Of a stretch of 64,000 nt of DNA, positions 42,709 to 50,865 are shown one piece after another (position 1 is the first letter of the stretch; every line of letters starts with the position of its first letter). The position numbers were made by a program, and so were the translations under genes. The stretch covers positions 1,240,001-1,304,000 of the forward strand of contig NZ_JAFBBT010000001.1 in the NCBI RefSeq assembly GCF_016907335.1, in the 5' to 3' direction. The notes beneath the pieces were generated by a model that saw only the letters and a program-made list of their open reading frames with translations, did not search any database and was not told the origin of the DNA. This stretch comes from Curtobacterium herbarum (GTDB lineage Bacteria > Actinomycetota > Actinomycetes > Actinomycetales > Microbacteriaceae).

Positions 42709-43560
42709 TCAGCGGGTGTGCGTGGCACGGGCGCGCACGGCGAGTGCGATGCGGAGCAGGGTCCGCAGCGGCCACAGCAGCCGACCCGGGTACTTGTGCG
42801 ACAGGAACCGGTACGCGCTCTGGTGGTGCGCCAGACGCATCCGCTCGGAGGACCCCTGCGTGGCGGTCCCGCCGACGTGGGTCGCGACGGCGGCCGGCTC
42901 GTACACGTTCCGGAGGCCCAGCCGCCCGATCCGCCATCCCAGGTCGACGTCCTCGAAGTACATGAAGAACGTCTCGTCGAAGCCGCCGAGCTGTTCGAAG
43001 ACGTCCCGGCGCACGAGGACGCAGGCGCCGGAGAGCCACCCCGCGTCACGACGGACGGTGTGGTCGCCGTCCTGTCGGTAGCGCTTGGTCCACGGGTTGT
43101 CGTGCCACACGTTGGCGAACACCGCGTGGCCGAGGCCGGTCCGCAGCGACGGGACGAGACGGGCGGACGGGTACACCGCGCCGTCCGGCTCCAGCAATCT
43201 CGGCCCGACCGCGCCGATGGTCGGGTCCTCGGCCGCGGTGGCGATCATCCGGTCGAGAGCGGCCGGTTCCAGGACGACGTCGGGGTTGGACACCAGGACC
43301 CACCGCACGTCGGGGTCGAGGGTCGCGACGGCACGGTTCACCGCCGCCCCGTACCCCAGGTTCGCACCGACGGCGACGAAACGCGCGCCGGCGGCCTCGG
43401 TCACGGCCCGCAGGTGCTCGGCGGTCGCGGAGTCGTTGTCGGCGACGACGATCTCGACCGACGAGCCGCTCGCGGCGGCGGTGGAAGCGAGGAAGTCCGG
43501 CAGGACGTCGTCGGAGTTGTAGGTGACGGTGACGATCGCCGCACGGCCGTCGGCGGTCAC
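42709..43560 (-). CDS. Glycosyltransferase family 2 (rhamnosyltransferase-like)
   Basis: A 283-residue GT2. Motifs are VTVTYNSDDVLPDFLAS, VVADNDSAT, LGYGAAVNRAV, VLVSNPDVVLEP (NPD metal motif), and the acceptor region GWLSGACVLVRRDVFEQLGGFDETFFMYFEDVDLGWRI. This set is typical of WbbL/RfbF rhamnosyltransferases. The GTG at 43560 overlaps the GT4 stop by 4 nt. With dTDP-rhamnose made in this window, rhamnosyl transfer is the best guess. Confidence 0.92.
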   Translation of the reverse strand: MTADGRAAIVTVTYNSDDVLPDFLASTAAASGSSVEIVVADNDSATAEHLRAVTEAAGARFVAVGANLGYGAAVNRAVATLDPDVRWVLVSNPDVVLEPAALDRMIATAAEDPTIGAVGPRLLEPDGAVYPSARLVPSLRTGLGHAVFANVWHDNPWTKRYRQDGDHTVRRDAGWLSGACVLVRRDVFEQLGGFDETFFMYFEDVDLGWRIGRLGLRNVYEPAAVATHVGGTATQGSSERMRLAHHQSAYRFLSHKYPGRLLWPLRTLLRIALAVRARATHTR

Positions 43561-44723
43561 GCGTACACCTCGATGTGCCGGTCGGCGCAGGCCGCCCAGG
43601 TGAAGGTGTCGGCGCGGTCCCGAGCGCGTCGGGTCCGCTCGGCGCGCACGTCGGCGGTGTCGGCGAGCAGGGCGGCGAGGCCGTCCCGGATCGCGGTCGT
43701 CTCCGGTTCGACGTAGGTCACGGCGTCACCGCCGACCTCGGGGATCGCGAGGCGGTCGGTGGTGAGGACGTCGGCTCCGGAGGCCATCGCCTCGAGCACG
43801 GGCAGCCCGAACCCCTCGCCGGTGCTCGGGTAGGCGACCACGCGCGCGCCGCCGAGGAACGACCGCAGCTCGTCGACGGGCAGGTAGCCGAGGTAGCGGA
43901 GGGGAGCACCGGGGACGTCGCCGGCGGCGGAGAGTGCGGCGGCGGCCGCTGCGTCCCAGCCGAGTCCACCCGCGACGAGCAACGTCGGGGCGGTGCCGGT
44001 GCCGGTGCCGGACTCGCTGTCGCTGTCGCTGTCGCGGGCGCTGTCGCGCAGGGCACGGTGCGCGGCGATGAGCGCCGGCACCTGCTTGCGCGGCTCGACC
44101 GTCCCGAGGAACGCGATCCAGTCGGTGCTCGCGTCGAGCTGGTGGGTGGCTCGGAACGCCGTGACCTCGTCCGCCGTCGGCACGTGGAACACGGCCGTGT
44201 CGACACCGAGGTGCGCCACCGCCGTCGGCCGCCGTGGACGGCCGGCCAGGCGGTCGAGTTCCGCGACGGTGGCTCGGCTCGGTGCGACGGTCGCGCGGGC
44301 GAACCGGCGAGCGAGCTTCGTCCAGGTGCGGAAGAACGTCGCCTTGAGGCGCGAGTGCGCCGCCGGGTCGGAGAAGAAGGTCGCGTCGTGCAGCGTGACG
44401 ACGGTCCGGGAGGCGCGGGTCACCGGGAACGTGTAGTGCGGGCTGTGCAGGAGCTCGGCCCCGGCACGGCGCAGCAGCGCCGGCAGCCCGACCTGTTCCC
44501 AGACCAGACGGAGCGGCCGGGAGGACGTCCAGGTGGGGGCGGCACGGTACCGGTGCCCCGGCGCGAGGCCGCGGAGCCAGTCCAGGTCCTCGGCCTTCAC
44601 GACGACGGCCACGCTGGCACCGCGTTCCGCCAGGCCCTGCAGCAGCCCGGAGATGTAGCGCGCCACGCCACCGCGGTTCGGTGGGATCGAGGTGGCGTCG
44701 ACGAGCACGGGGAGTGCCCGCAC
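43557..44723 (-). CDS. Glycosyltransferase family 4 with microsatellite insertion
   Basis: A 388-residue GT4. The N-terminal SIPPNRGGVARYISGL, HSPHYTFP, VVTLHDATFF and the donor motif YPSTGEGFGLPVLEAMASGADVLTT are typical of mannosyl or rhamnosyl GT4 enzymes. In the middle, hexanucleotide microsatellites (about 43990-44040) encode a Ser/Asp then Gly/Thr run, a flexible insertion inside the donor domain after the RKQVPALIAAHRAL helix. It starts with GTG at 44723, 1 nt after the Wzt stop region, and overlaps the next GT2. Confidence 0.9.
   Translation of the reverse strand: MRALPVLVDATSIPPNRGGVARYISGLLQGLAERGASVAVVVKAEDLDWLRGLAPGHRYRAAPTWTSSRPLRLVWEQVGLPALLRRAGAELLHSPHYTFPVTRASRTVVTLHDATFFSDPAAHSRLKATFFRTWTKLARRFARATVAPSRATVAELDRLAGRPRRPTAVAHLGVDTAVFHVPTADEVTAFRATHQLDASTDWIAFLGTVEPRKQVPALIAAHRALRDSARDSDSDSESGTGTGTAPTLLVAGGLGWDAAAAAALSAAGDVPGAPLRYLGYLPVDELRSFLGGARVVAYPSTGEGFGLPVLEAMASGADVLTTDRLAIPEVGGDAVTYVEPETTAIRDGLAALLADTADVRAERTRRARDRADTFTWAACADRHIEVYA
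43992..44033. repeat. Hexanucleotide microsatellites in GT4 gene
   Basis: Three GGTGCC units from 43992 followed closely by three TCGCTG-type units. They are in frame and encode alternating Gly-Thr and Ser-Asp residues. Copy number could vary between strains without frameshift. Confidence 0.8.
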
Positions 44724-44724
44724 C

Positions 44725-45963
44725 TCAGCGGACCTGGCGCTCGGTGGCCTGCGTCCAGGCGATGCCGGACTGGGTGTCCTCGTCGGCCACGACGAAGCGG
44801 GCCGCCTCGCGTTGGATCACGATGTGCTCGCCGCTGGGCTTCGCCAGGAAGACGTGCACGAAGTACTGCCCACCGCCGAGTCGCACGTCGCGCAGGTGCC
44901 ACTCGACCGTCGCGGTGCCGCGCAGGGGGTCGTGGTGGGTGGCGAGCTGCCGGCTGTCGACGCCGAAGGCCGGGTGGCCGAGGTGCGTCTCGATCTTGAT
45001 GCCGGCACGCCACTCGGGCAGGACCGTCGTGTGCGAGAACGTCGCCCGGACGATCAGGTCGTCGCCGTGGCGGTGCTCGGCGCCCTCGGGCTTGCCGGGG
45101 ATCTCGAGCTCGACGTGCTCCACCTTGCCGGGGCTCGCCACGTCCTTCGGGTCGTGGGCCTCGACCTCGGCGACACGACGGTCCTCGAGGATGTCGCGGA
45201 AGTTCTTCACGGCCAGGCGGGCGGACCCCTGGAACATCACCTCGCCGTGGTGCAGGACGACGGCGGAGTCGCAGAGTTCCTGGACCTGACCGAGCGAGTG
45301 CGACACCAGGATGATGGTCCGCCCCTGGGCTTGGAACTCGCGGATCTTGTCGAGGCACTTCTTCTGGAACTGCTCGTCGCCGACGGCCAGGACCTCGTCG
45401 ACCAGCAGGACGTCCGGGTCGGTGTTGATGGCGACGGCGAAGGCGAGTCGCACGTACATGCCGGATGAGTAGAACTTCACCTGGGTGTCGATGAAGTCAC
45501 CGATGCCGGAGAACTGCAGGATGTCGGCGAAGCGGGCTTCGGTCTCCTCCTGCGACTGGCCGAGGATCGCGGCGTTCAGGTAGACGTTCTCGCGACCGGT
45601 CAGGTCGGGGTGGAAGCCGGCACCGAGCTCGATGAGCGCGGCCAACCGGCCCCGTCGGTCGACGGTCCCGGTGGTGGGTTCCAGGATGCCGCCGATGGTC
45701 TTCAGCAGGGTCGACTTGCCGGAACCGTTCGGGCCGAGCAGCCCGATGGTGGTACCGGCCGGGATGTCCAGGCTGATGTCCTTGAGCGCCCAGAAGTCTT
45801 CGCTGTGGCGTCGGCCGGCGCGACCGAGGGTGACGACGCGCTCCTTGAGCGAGTTGTCCTTGCGGATCGTGAACCGCTTGGAGACGTTCCGCACCGTGAC
45901 GACGGCCGGGGCGTCGGCGAACGGCGAGGTGGTGGTCTGCGCGAGGTCGTTGTCGATGGTCAT
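44725..45963 (-). CDS. Polysaccharide ABC transporter ATPase (Wzt/TagH-like)
   Basis: A 412-residue ATPase of a polysaccharide exporter. The ABC domain (about 20-260) has Walker A GPNGSGKST (Lys83), the family segment IELGAGFHPDLTGRENV, the signature YSSGMYVRLAFAVA and Walker B VLLVDEVLAVGD. A C-terminal beta-sandwich of about 140 residues (GDDLIVRATFSHTTVLPEW, GGQYFVHVFLAKP) resembles the Wzt carbohydrate-binding domain that reads the chain end in some O-antigen exporters. It starts 4 nt after the permease and is followed by three glycosyltransferases. The ATG at 45963 is set by homology. Confidence 0.93.
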   Translation of the reverse strand: MTIDNDLAQTTTSPFADAPAVVTVRNVSKRFTIRKDNSLKERVVTLGRAGRRHSEDFWALKDISLDIPAGTTIGLLGPNGSGKSTLLKTIGGILEPTTGTVDRRGRLAALIELGAGFHPDLTGRENVYLNAAILGQSQEETEARFADILQFSGIGDFIDTQVKFYSSGMYVRLAFAVAINTDPDVLLVDEVLAVGDEQFQKKCLDKIREFQAQGRTIILVSHSLGQVQELCDSAVVLHHGEVMFQGSARLAVKNFRDILEDRRVAEVEAHDPKDVASPGKVEHVELEIPGKPEGAEHRHGDDLIVRATFSHTTVLPEWRAGIKIETHLGHPAFGVDSRQLATHHDPLRGTATVEWHLRDVRLGGGQYFVHVFLAKPSGEHIVIQREAARFVVADEDTQSGIAWTQATERQVR

Positions 45964-45967
45964 CGGA

Positions 45968-46864
45968 TCAGATCTCCTGGGCGAAGTTGCCCTGCAGCTT
46001 GGCGAACACGCGCTGGCACACGACGAGGGCGACGAGGCCGACGACGGCCGCGATGCCCAGGCGGAGCAGCAGGTGCGACGGGTACTCGGCGTCGGCTCCG
46101 GCGGTCCAGAACGCACGGTGGATGCCGAGCACCGCGAGGGTGATCGGGTTCGCCGAGTAGAGGTTCAGCAGCCACTCGGGCGCACGGCTCGCGACCATCT
46201 GCCAGCTGTAGACGATGGGGGAGCCCCACATCAGCAGCAGCACCAGGACCTCGACGAGGTACTGCATGTCGCGGAGGTAGACGTTCGCCGCCGCGAGCAG
46301 GAGGGCCAGCGCCGTCGCCCAGATGAGGATCACCAGGGTGGCGGGGAGGAAGTAGAGCAGGTCGGGCCGGAGCCAGGCGAAGCCGCTCTGCAGGACCGCT
46401 GCGGCCAGCAGGACGACGAGCTGCACGCCGAAGTTGAACAGCGCGGCACCCACGCTCGCCAGCGGGTAGATCTCCCGCGGCAGGTAGACCTTCTTGATCA
46501 GGCCGCCGTTCGAGACGATCGACGCGGTCCCGGAGGCCACGATCTCGCTGAACAGCCCGTACAGGGTCAGGCCCGAGAACACGTAGATGGCGAACTCGGG
46601 GATGTTCCGCGACGCGCCGAGGATCTCACCGAGCACGAAGTAGTAGATCGCCAGCTGCACGAGCGGGCGGATCAGCGTCCAGGCGAACCCGAGCGCGCTG
46701 TCCTTGTACCGCGACTTCAGGTCGCGGCGGATCAGCAGGTCGAGCAGCTGCCGGTGTGCGAAGACCTCCCGGACGGAACCGAGCAGCGCCGTCGCCGGAC
46801 GACCGGCGGGGACCATGCGCTCCTGGCGGAGACGCTCGAATCGCTCGCTGACGATGTTGCTCAT
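45968..46864 (-). CDS. Polysaccharide ABC transporter permease (Wzm/TagG-like)
   Basis: A 298-residue ABC-2-type permease with six membrane helices. The family segment RDLKSRYKDSALGFAWTLIRPL, FSGLTLYGLFSEIV and SNGGLIKKVYLPREIYPLASV are characteristic of Wzm/TagG. It pairs with the ATPase gene 4 nt downstream. The ATG at 46864 has GAGGAA upstream, and a TACAGT box lies at 46900-46905. It likely exports a rhamnose-rich polysaccharide linked to undecaprenyl phosphate. Confidence 0.94.
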   Translation of the reverse strand: MSNIVSERFERLRQERMVPAGRPATALLGSVREVFAHRQLLDLLIRRDLKSRYKDSALGFAWTLIRPLVQLAIYYFVLGEILGASRNIPEFAIYVFSGLTLYGLFSEIVASGTASIVSNGGLIKKVYLPREIYPLASVGAALFNFGVQLVVLLAAAVLQSGFAWLRPDLLYFLPATLVILIWATALALLLAAANVYLRDMQYLVEVLVLLLMWGSPIVYSWQMVASRAPEWLLNLYSANPITLAVLGIHRAFWTAGADAEYPSHLLLRLGIAAVVGLVALVVCQRVFAKLQGNFAQEI

Positions 46865-46899
46865 GGGTTCCTCACGTTGGTGCGCTGGGGCGACGGACA

Positions 46900-46905
46900 A
46901 CTGTA
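46900..46905 (-). promoter_or_regulatory. Putative -10 box of the wzm-wzt operon
   Basis: TACAGT preceded by TG on the minus strand (extended -10 type), giving a leader of about 29 nt with a GAGGAA ribosome site. Confidence 0.55.
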
Positions 46906-46936
46906 CATCGGCCCTCGGGACGGCTGACTGCGACCG

Positions 46937-49504
46937 TCAGCGCCCGTTCTTGCTCTCGCGCATGATGCGCACACGGTTCTGGACCTTGTCCCGGAGCCCG
47001 GCGACGCCGTTCTGCTTGAGGTACCAGGTGGCCAGGCGGACGTCGCGGACGACACCGTGCCGGCTGTTGGCGATCTCGTGGAACTCCATCTCGCGCGCCC
47101 GTGCGGGGCTCAACGCGACGCGGGGACGGCTCCCCGCCGTGACGGACCCGGCAGGGACGGCCGCGTCGTGCGCACGGTCGGCGGCGACCTGTGGGTCCTT
47201 GCAGAACTCCACGAGCGGGGCGAGCGCGCGCTCCCACGTGAACTCGTCGCGGACGCGGGTCACGGCGTCACGAGCCGCCTGCGCGGCGATCGGGTCGTAG
47301 AGCATCGACTCGAGCGCGGCGGCGAGGGCGTCGACGTCGCGTTCCTGCACGGCCACGCCCATGCCCTCGGCCGCGACCAGGTCGCCGAAGCTGTCGCCGT
47401 CGGTCGTGACGATCGGCAGGTTCGCCCACATGTAGTCGAGGATCCGGGTGCGGAACGAGAACGTCGTCTCGATGTGCGCGAAGTGCGTGCTGACGCCGGC
47501 GTCCGCCTCGAGCAGGTAGTTCTGCCGGTCGTCGAGCGCGACCCACTGCTCGTTGAAGAAGACGTGCTTGCCGGTCAGGCCGAGCTGGTCGCTGATGCGC
47601 CGGGTCTCGGAGACGATCGCCATCTCCGGCACGTCGGGGTTCGGGTGTGCGACGCCCAGGAAGAACAGGCGGATGTCGTCGTGGCGCTCGGCGACCTGTG
47701 CGATCGCACGGACGAGGGAGGGCGTGTCGAACCAGTTGTAGATGCCACCGCCCCAGATGACGACCTTGTCGTCGTCGCCGATGCCCGGCGTGACGCCACG
47801 GATGGCCTTGCGCTCGTGCTGCGGCGGCTTCGAGTCCATGCCGAACGGGGCGACCGCGATGAGCTTGCGGAGGTTGTCGTCGGCCAGGTAGTTGTCCGGG
47901 TTGACGCGACCGACCGCGGCCAGCTGTCCGAGCCAGAACAGGCGCTGCCGCTCGGAGGCGCAGAGGAAGAAGTCGCCGCGCTCGAGCTGGGCGTTGATGA
48001 CCTCGGTCGTGCTGGTCACCTGGTTGCGCCAGCCGACGTCTCCGTTGTCCCGCGCCTGCTCGAGCTGCTCGAGGTGCATCGGGTCGTACAGGTCGACGAC
48101 CATGATCTTGTTCGACCGCTGCAGGGTCGTGAAGTGGTGCAGTGCGTAGCCCTGGAAGAAGATGACGTCCGCCCACTCCTCGTGCTCCCGCATCGCACGC
48201 TCGTGCTGCAGCGGGACACGGGCGACCTCGAAGGCGTCGGACTTGCGGTTCGCCACGTTCCAGGTCACCAGGCGCACGTCGTTGTCGGCGGACAGCGCCT
48301 CGGCGATCTTCCACGCGCGCATGCCCGGGCCGGCCATCTTCTCGCCGAGGGCGTCGCCGGTGATGACGAGGACCTTCGTCCGGTGCATCGGCGCCTCGAT
48401 GTCGAACGCCTCGAGGATGGCGCGGTAGCCCTCCAGGAAGTAGCCGTCCTCGAAGAGCGGCTTGAACGCGTCCCCGAACAGCCGGAACACGTCCTTGTCG
48501 CTGCGGACGCGCTGCGACTGGATCCGGCGACGCTCCTCGGACAGGCGCGGCAGGTCGGCGACGAACTGGTCGAGCGCGAAGAACCCGGCGACGGTCTCCT
48601 TCGAGATCGCGGTGAGGGCGTCGAACTCGTCCGGCGCGCCGGTGAAGCGACGGATGTCGAACTCCTCCGAGTCGCGACCGCTCTTGGCGACCGCGCGACG
48701 GGCGAGGAGCGCCAGCGCCGCGGGGAGGAACACGCCGAGGTTCTCGTCGGAGAGGTTCTTGTAGAGCAGGTGCAGGGCGTTCCGCTCGAGCAGGTACATC
48801 TCACGGTGGTCACCGAACGACTTCATCGAGCCGTGGTGCTTGTGGAAGACGACCGAGCGCGGGGCGAACCGGACGCGGTAGCCGAGCAGGTTCAGGCGCC
48901 AGCCGAGGTCCACGTCGTCGTAGAACATGAACAGGCCCTCATCGAACCCGCCGACCTCGAGGAAGACGTCGCGGCGGACGAAGAGCGCCGACCCGGTCCC
49001 GAAGAGCAGGTCCTGCGGGGTGTCGAAGCGGCCGTCGTCGACCTCGGAGATGTGCGCCTTGTAGCCCATCCCGAACCAGCTGAGACCGGACTCGACGAAG
49101 TCGATCGTGCGGCCCTCCCAGTCGAGGACCTTGCTCGCGACCGCGGCGACCCGGGGGCTCGGGGCGAAGCCGGCGATGCCCTCCTTGACCCAGTCGACGT
49201 GCGGCTTCGCGTCGTTGTTGAGGAACGCCACGACGTCGCCGGTGGCCTCGCGCGCGCCGAGGTTGCTGCCGCCGGTGAAGCCGAGGTTCTCCGCCGAGAC
49301 GATGATCCGCACGTTGGCCTGGCCGCCGAGCGCCGCGCGGAGGCGGGCTTCGCTGTCGTCGCCGGAGCCGTTCTCGACGACGACGATCTCCAGACGGTCC
49401 GCCGGCCAGTCCACCTCGCTGAGACGGGCGATGCACTCGAGGGTGTCGTCGGTGCCGCGGAAGTTGATGACGACGACGGACACGCGGGGCGCGGAAGTGG
49501 GCAT
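46937..49504 (-). CDS. GT2-GT4 fusion glycosyltransferase
   Basis: An 855-residue bifunctional protein. Residues 5-290 form a GT2 domain (VSVVVINFRGTDDTLECI, VVENGSGDD, FLNNDAKPHVDW, LFVRRDVFLEVGGFDEGLFMFYDDVDLGW), as in rhamnosyltransferases. A linker of about 80 residues leads to a GT4-like domain (about 375-760) with TGDALGEKMAGPGMRAWKIAEALS, DNDVRLVTWN, FFQGYALHH, VIWGGGIYNWFDTPSLV and THFAHIETTFSFRTRILDYMWANLPIVTTDGDS. The C-terminal basic tail (about 790-855) may bind the membrane. Similar two-module enzymes occur in rhamnan and O-antigen loci. It has its own TATAGT box (49576-49581). Confidence 0.9.
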   Translation of the reverse strand: MPTSAPRVSVVVINFRGTDDTLECIARLSEVDWPADRLEIVVVENGSGDDSEARLRAALGGQANVRIIVSAENLGFTGGSNLGAREATGDVVAFLNNDAKPHVDWVKEGIAGFAPSPRVAAVASKVLDWEGRTIDFVESGLSWFGMGYKAHISEVDDGRFDTPQDLLFGTGSALFVRRDVFLEVGGFDEGLFMFYDDVDLGWRLNLLGYRVRFAPRSVVFHKHHGSMKSFGDHREMYLLERNALHLLYKNLSDENLGVFLPAALALLARRAVAKSGRDSEEFDIRRFTGAPDEFDALTAISKETVAGFFALDQFVADLPRLSEERRRIQSQRVRSDKDVFRLFGDAFKPLFEDGYFLEGYRAILEAFDIEAPMHRTKVLVITGDALGEKMAGPGMRAWKIAEALSADNDVRLVTWNVANRKSDAFEVARVPLQHERAMREHEEWADVIFFQGYALHHFTTLQRSNKIMVVDLYDPMHLEQLEQARDNGDVGWRNQVTSTTEVINAQLERGDFFLCASERQRLFWLGQLAAVGRVNPDNYLADDNLRKLIAVAPFGMDSKPPQHERKAIRGVTPGIGDDDKVVIWGGGIYNWFDTPSLVRAIAQVAERHDDIRLFFLGVAHPNPDVPEMAIVSETRRISDQLGLTGKHVFFNEQWVALDDRQNYLLEADAGVSTHFAHIETTFSFRTRILDYMWANLPIVTTDGDSFGDLVAAEGMGVAVQERDVDALAAALESMLYDPIAAQAARDAVTRVRDEFTWERALAPLVEFCKDPQVAADRAHDAAVPAGSVTAGSRPRVALSPARAREMEFHEIANSRHGVVRDVRLATWYLKQNGVAGLRDKVQNRVRIMRESKNGR

Positions 49505-49575
49505 GGCTGGACTCCGTACATCGACTGGCAGCGGAGCGCGGAGGGCGCGCCGCGGGAACCCCGGAAGGCGGCACC

Positions 49576-49581
49576 ACTATA
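49576..49581 (-). promoter_or_regulatory. Putative -10 box of the GT2-GT4 fusion gene
   Basis: TATAGT on the minus strand, the best -10 match in the window, giving a leader of about 65 nt. A GGAG lies about 8 nt before the ATG at 49504. Confidence 0.55.
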
Positions 49582-49657
49582 CCGAGAACACCACGGGCCT
49601 CCCGGGGTGGCCGCGCGGTGTCGGTGACCCGGACGGTCGGCCTGGGAGACTGTCGGC

Positions 49658-50683
49658 GTGGACGTCTCCGTGGTCATCGTCGACTGGCACCAGCCCGAGC
49701 TCACCCGTCGGGCCGTCGGATCCGTGCTGTCGCAGCGCGTCGACGCGTCGGTGGAGGTGGTGCTGGTCGTGAACGACGCCGACGACGACACGGTGCGCTC
49801 GTACCGCGAGGACTTCCCGGCGCTCGTGGTCGTGCCGGAACGGACCAACGCGGGCTTCGCCGGGGGCGTGGCACGCGGCCTCGCCGCGTCGTCCGGGGCG
49901 GTCGTCGTCCTCGTCAACAACGACGCGGTCGCCGACCACGGCTTCCTCGACCGCGGGCTGGCGGCACTGGCCGCGGGGGGACCGACCACGGCGGCCGTGG
50001 CCGCGACCGCGGTGCTGGAGGGACGGTTCGCGCCGGTCGCGCCCGGGGCCTCCCGTTCCGACCACGACCTGGTCGCCGCCGACGGCCGACGCTGGCGCCG
50101 GGTCGAGACCGGCGGGGTGACGCTCGTGAACGGCACCGGGGTCGTCCTCGACCGCTCCGGCAACGGGCGGGACCGGGACTGGCTCCGGCCGGTGGACGAC
50201 GCCCCGGAGCACGCCCCGCTGTTCGGGTTCTCCGGCGGCGCCGCGTTCCTGCGCCGCGCCGCCGTCGAGGCGGTCGGCGGGTTCGACGAGTCCCTCTTCA
50301 TGTACTACGAGGACCTCGATCTCGCCTGGCGTCTCCGCCTGGCGGGGTACCGGATCGGGGCGGCCCCGGATGCGGTGGTCGTGCACCGGCACGCGGCGAG
50401 TTCGGGCAGCGACTCGCCGCTGGTGCGGTACCAGAGCATGCGCAACCGGCTCGTCGTGACGGCTCGTGACGCGACGGGTCGCATGGTCGGCCGGGTCGTC
50501 GCGCGGACGGTGGTGCGGATGGTGCGCGACCTCGCGCAGCCCGCTCGCGCGCAGCTCACCCCGGGTGCGTGGTGGCGGCTCGTCCGGGAGGCCCCTGCCG
50601 CGCTCCGCCGCGCCCGTCGCCTGCGCCGCGTCGACGGTCACGACGCGCAGGCGCGTCGGCGTGTGGAGTCGCTGCTGACGTGA
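49658..50683 (+). CDS. Glycosyltransferase family 2 (rhamnosyltransferase-like)
   Basis: A 341-residue GT2. It has VVIVDWHQPELTRRAVGSVLSQ, LVVNDADDD, TNAGFAGGVARGL, VLVNNDAVAD and the acceptor motif FSGGAAFLRRAAVEAVGGFDESLFMYYEDLDLAWRL. This is the WbbL-type pattern, as in 42709-43560 and the N-terminal half of 46937-49504. GTG at 49658 follows GAGACT by 6 nt, in line with the leaderless pattern. The C-terminus is basic and possibly membrane-bound. Confidence 0.91.
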   Translation: MDVSVVIVDWHQPELTRRAVGSVLSQRVDASVEVVLVVNDADDDTVRSYREDFPALVVVPERTNAGFAGGVARGLAASSGAVVVLVNNDAVADHGFLDRGLAALAAGGPTTAAVAATAVLEGRFAPVAPGASRSDHDLVAADGRRWRRVETGGVTLVNGTGVVLDRSGNGRDRDWLRPVDDAPEHAPLFGFSGGAAFLRRAAVEAVGGFDESLFMYYEDLDLAWRLRLAGYRIGAAPDAVVVHRHAASSGSDSPLVRYQSMRNRLVVTARDATGRMVGRVVARTVVRMVRDLAQPARAQLTPGAWWRLVREAPAALRRARRLRRVDGHDAQARRRVESLLT

Positions 50684-50865
50684 GCCCCGTGGCCGGGTCG
50701 AGCGCCGTCCCGGACGGGGGGTGAAGTGGGGGCTGTGTGATCGCTGTTGCACAGGTAGTCTTCTGAGGCGCGTGAGCCTCCGTCGCGATCTGGGGTCGTC
50801 AGTTGCTCACACCCGAACCGCGTGCTCGACCACACCCCGTCGCCGCCCCCGGAAAGGCCCCCGAC

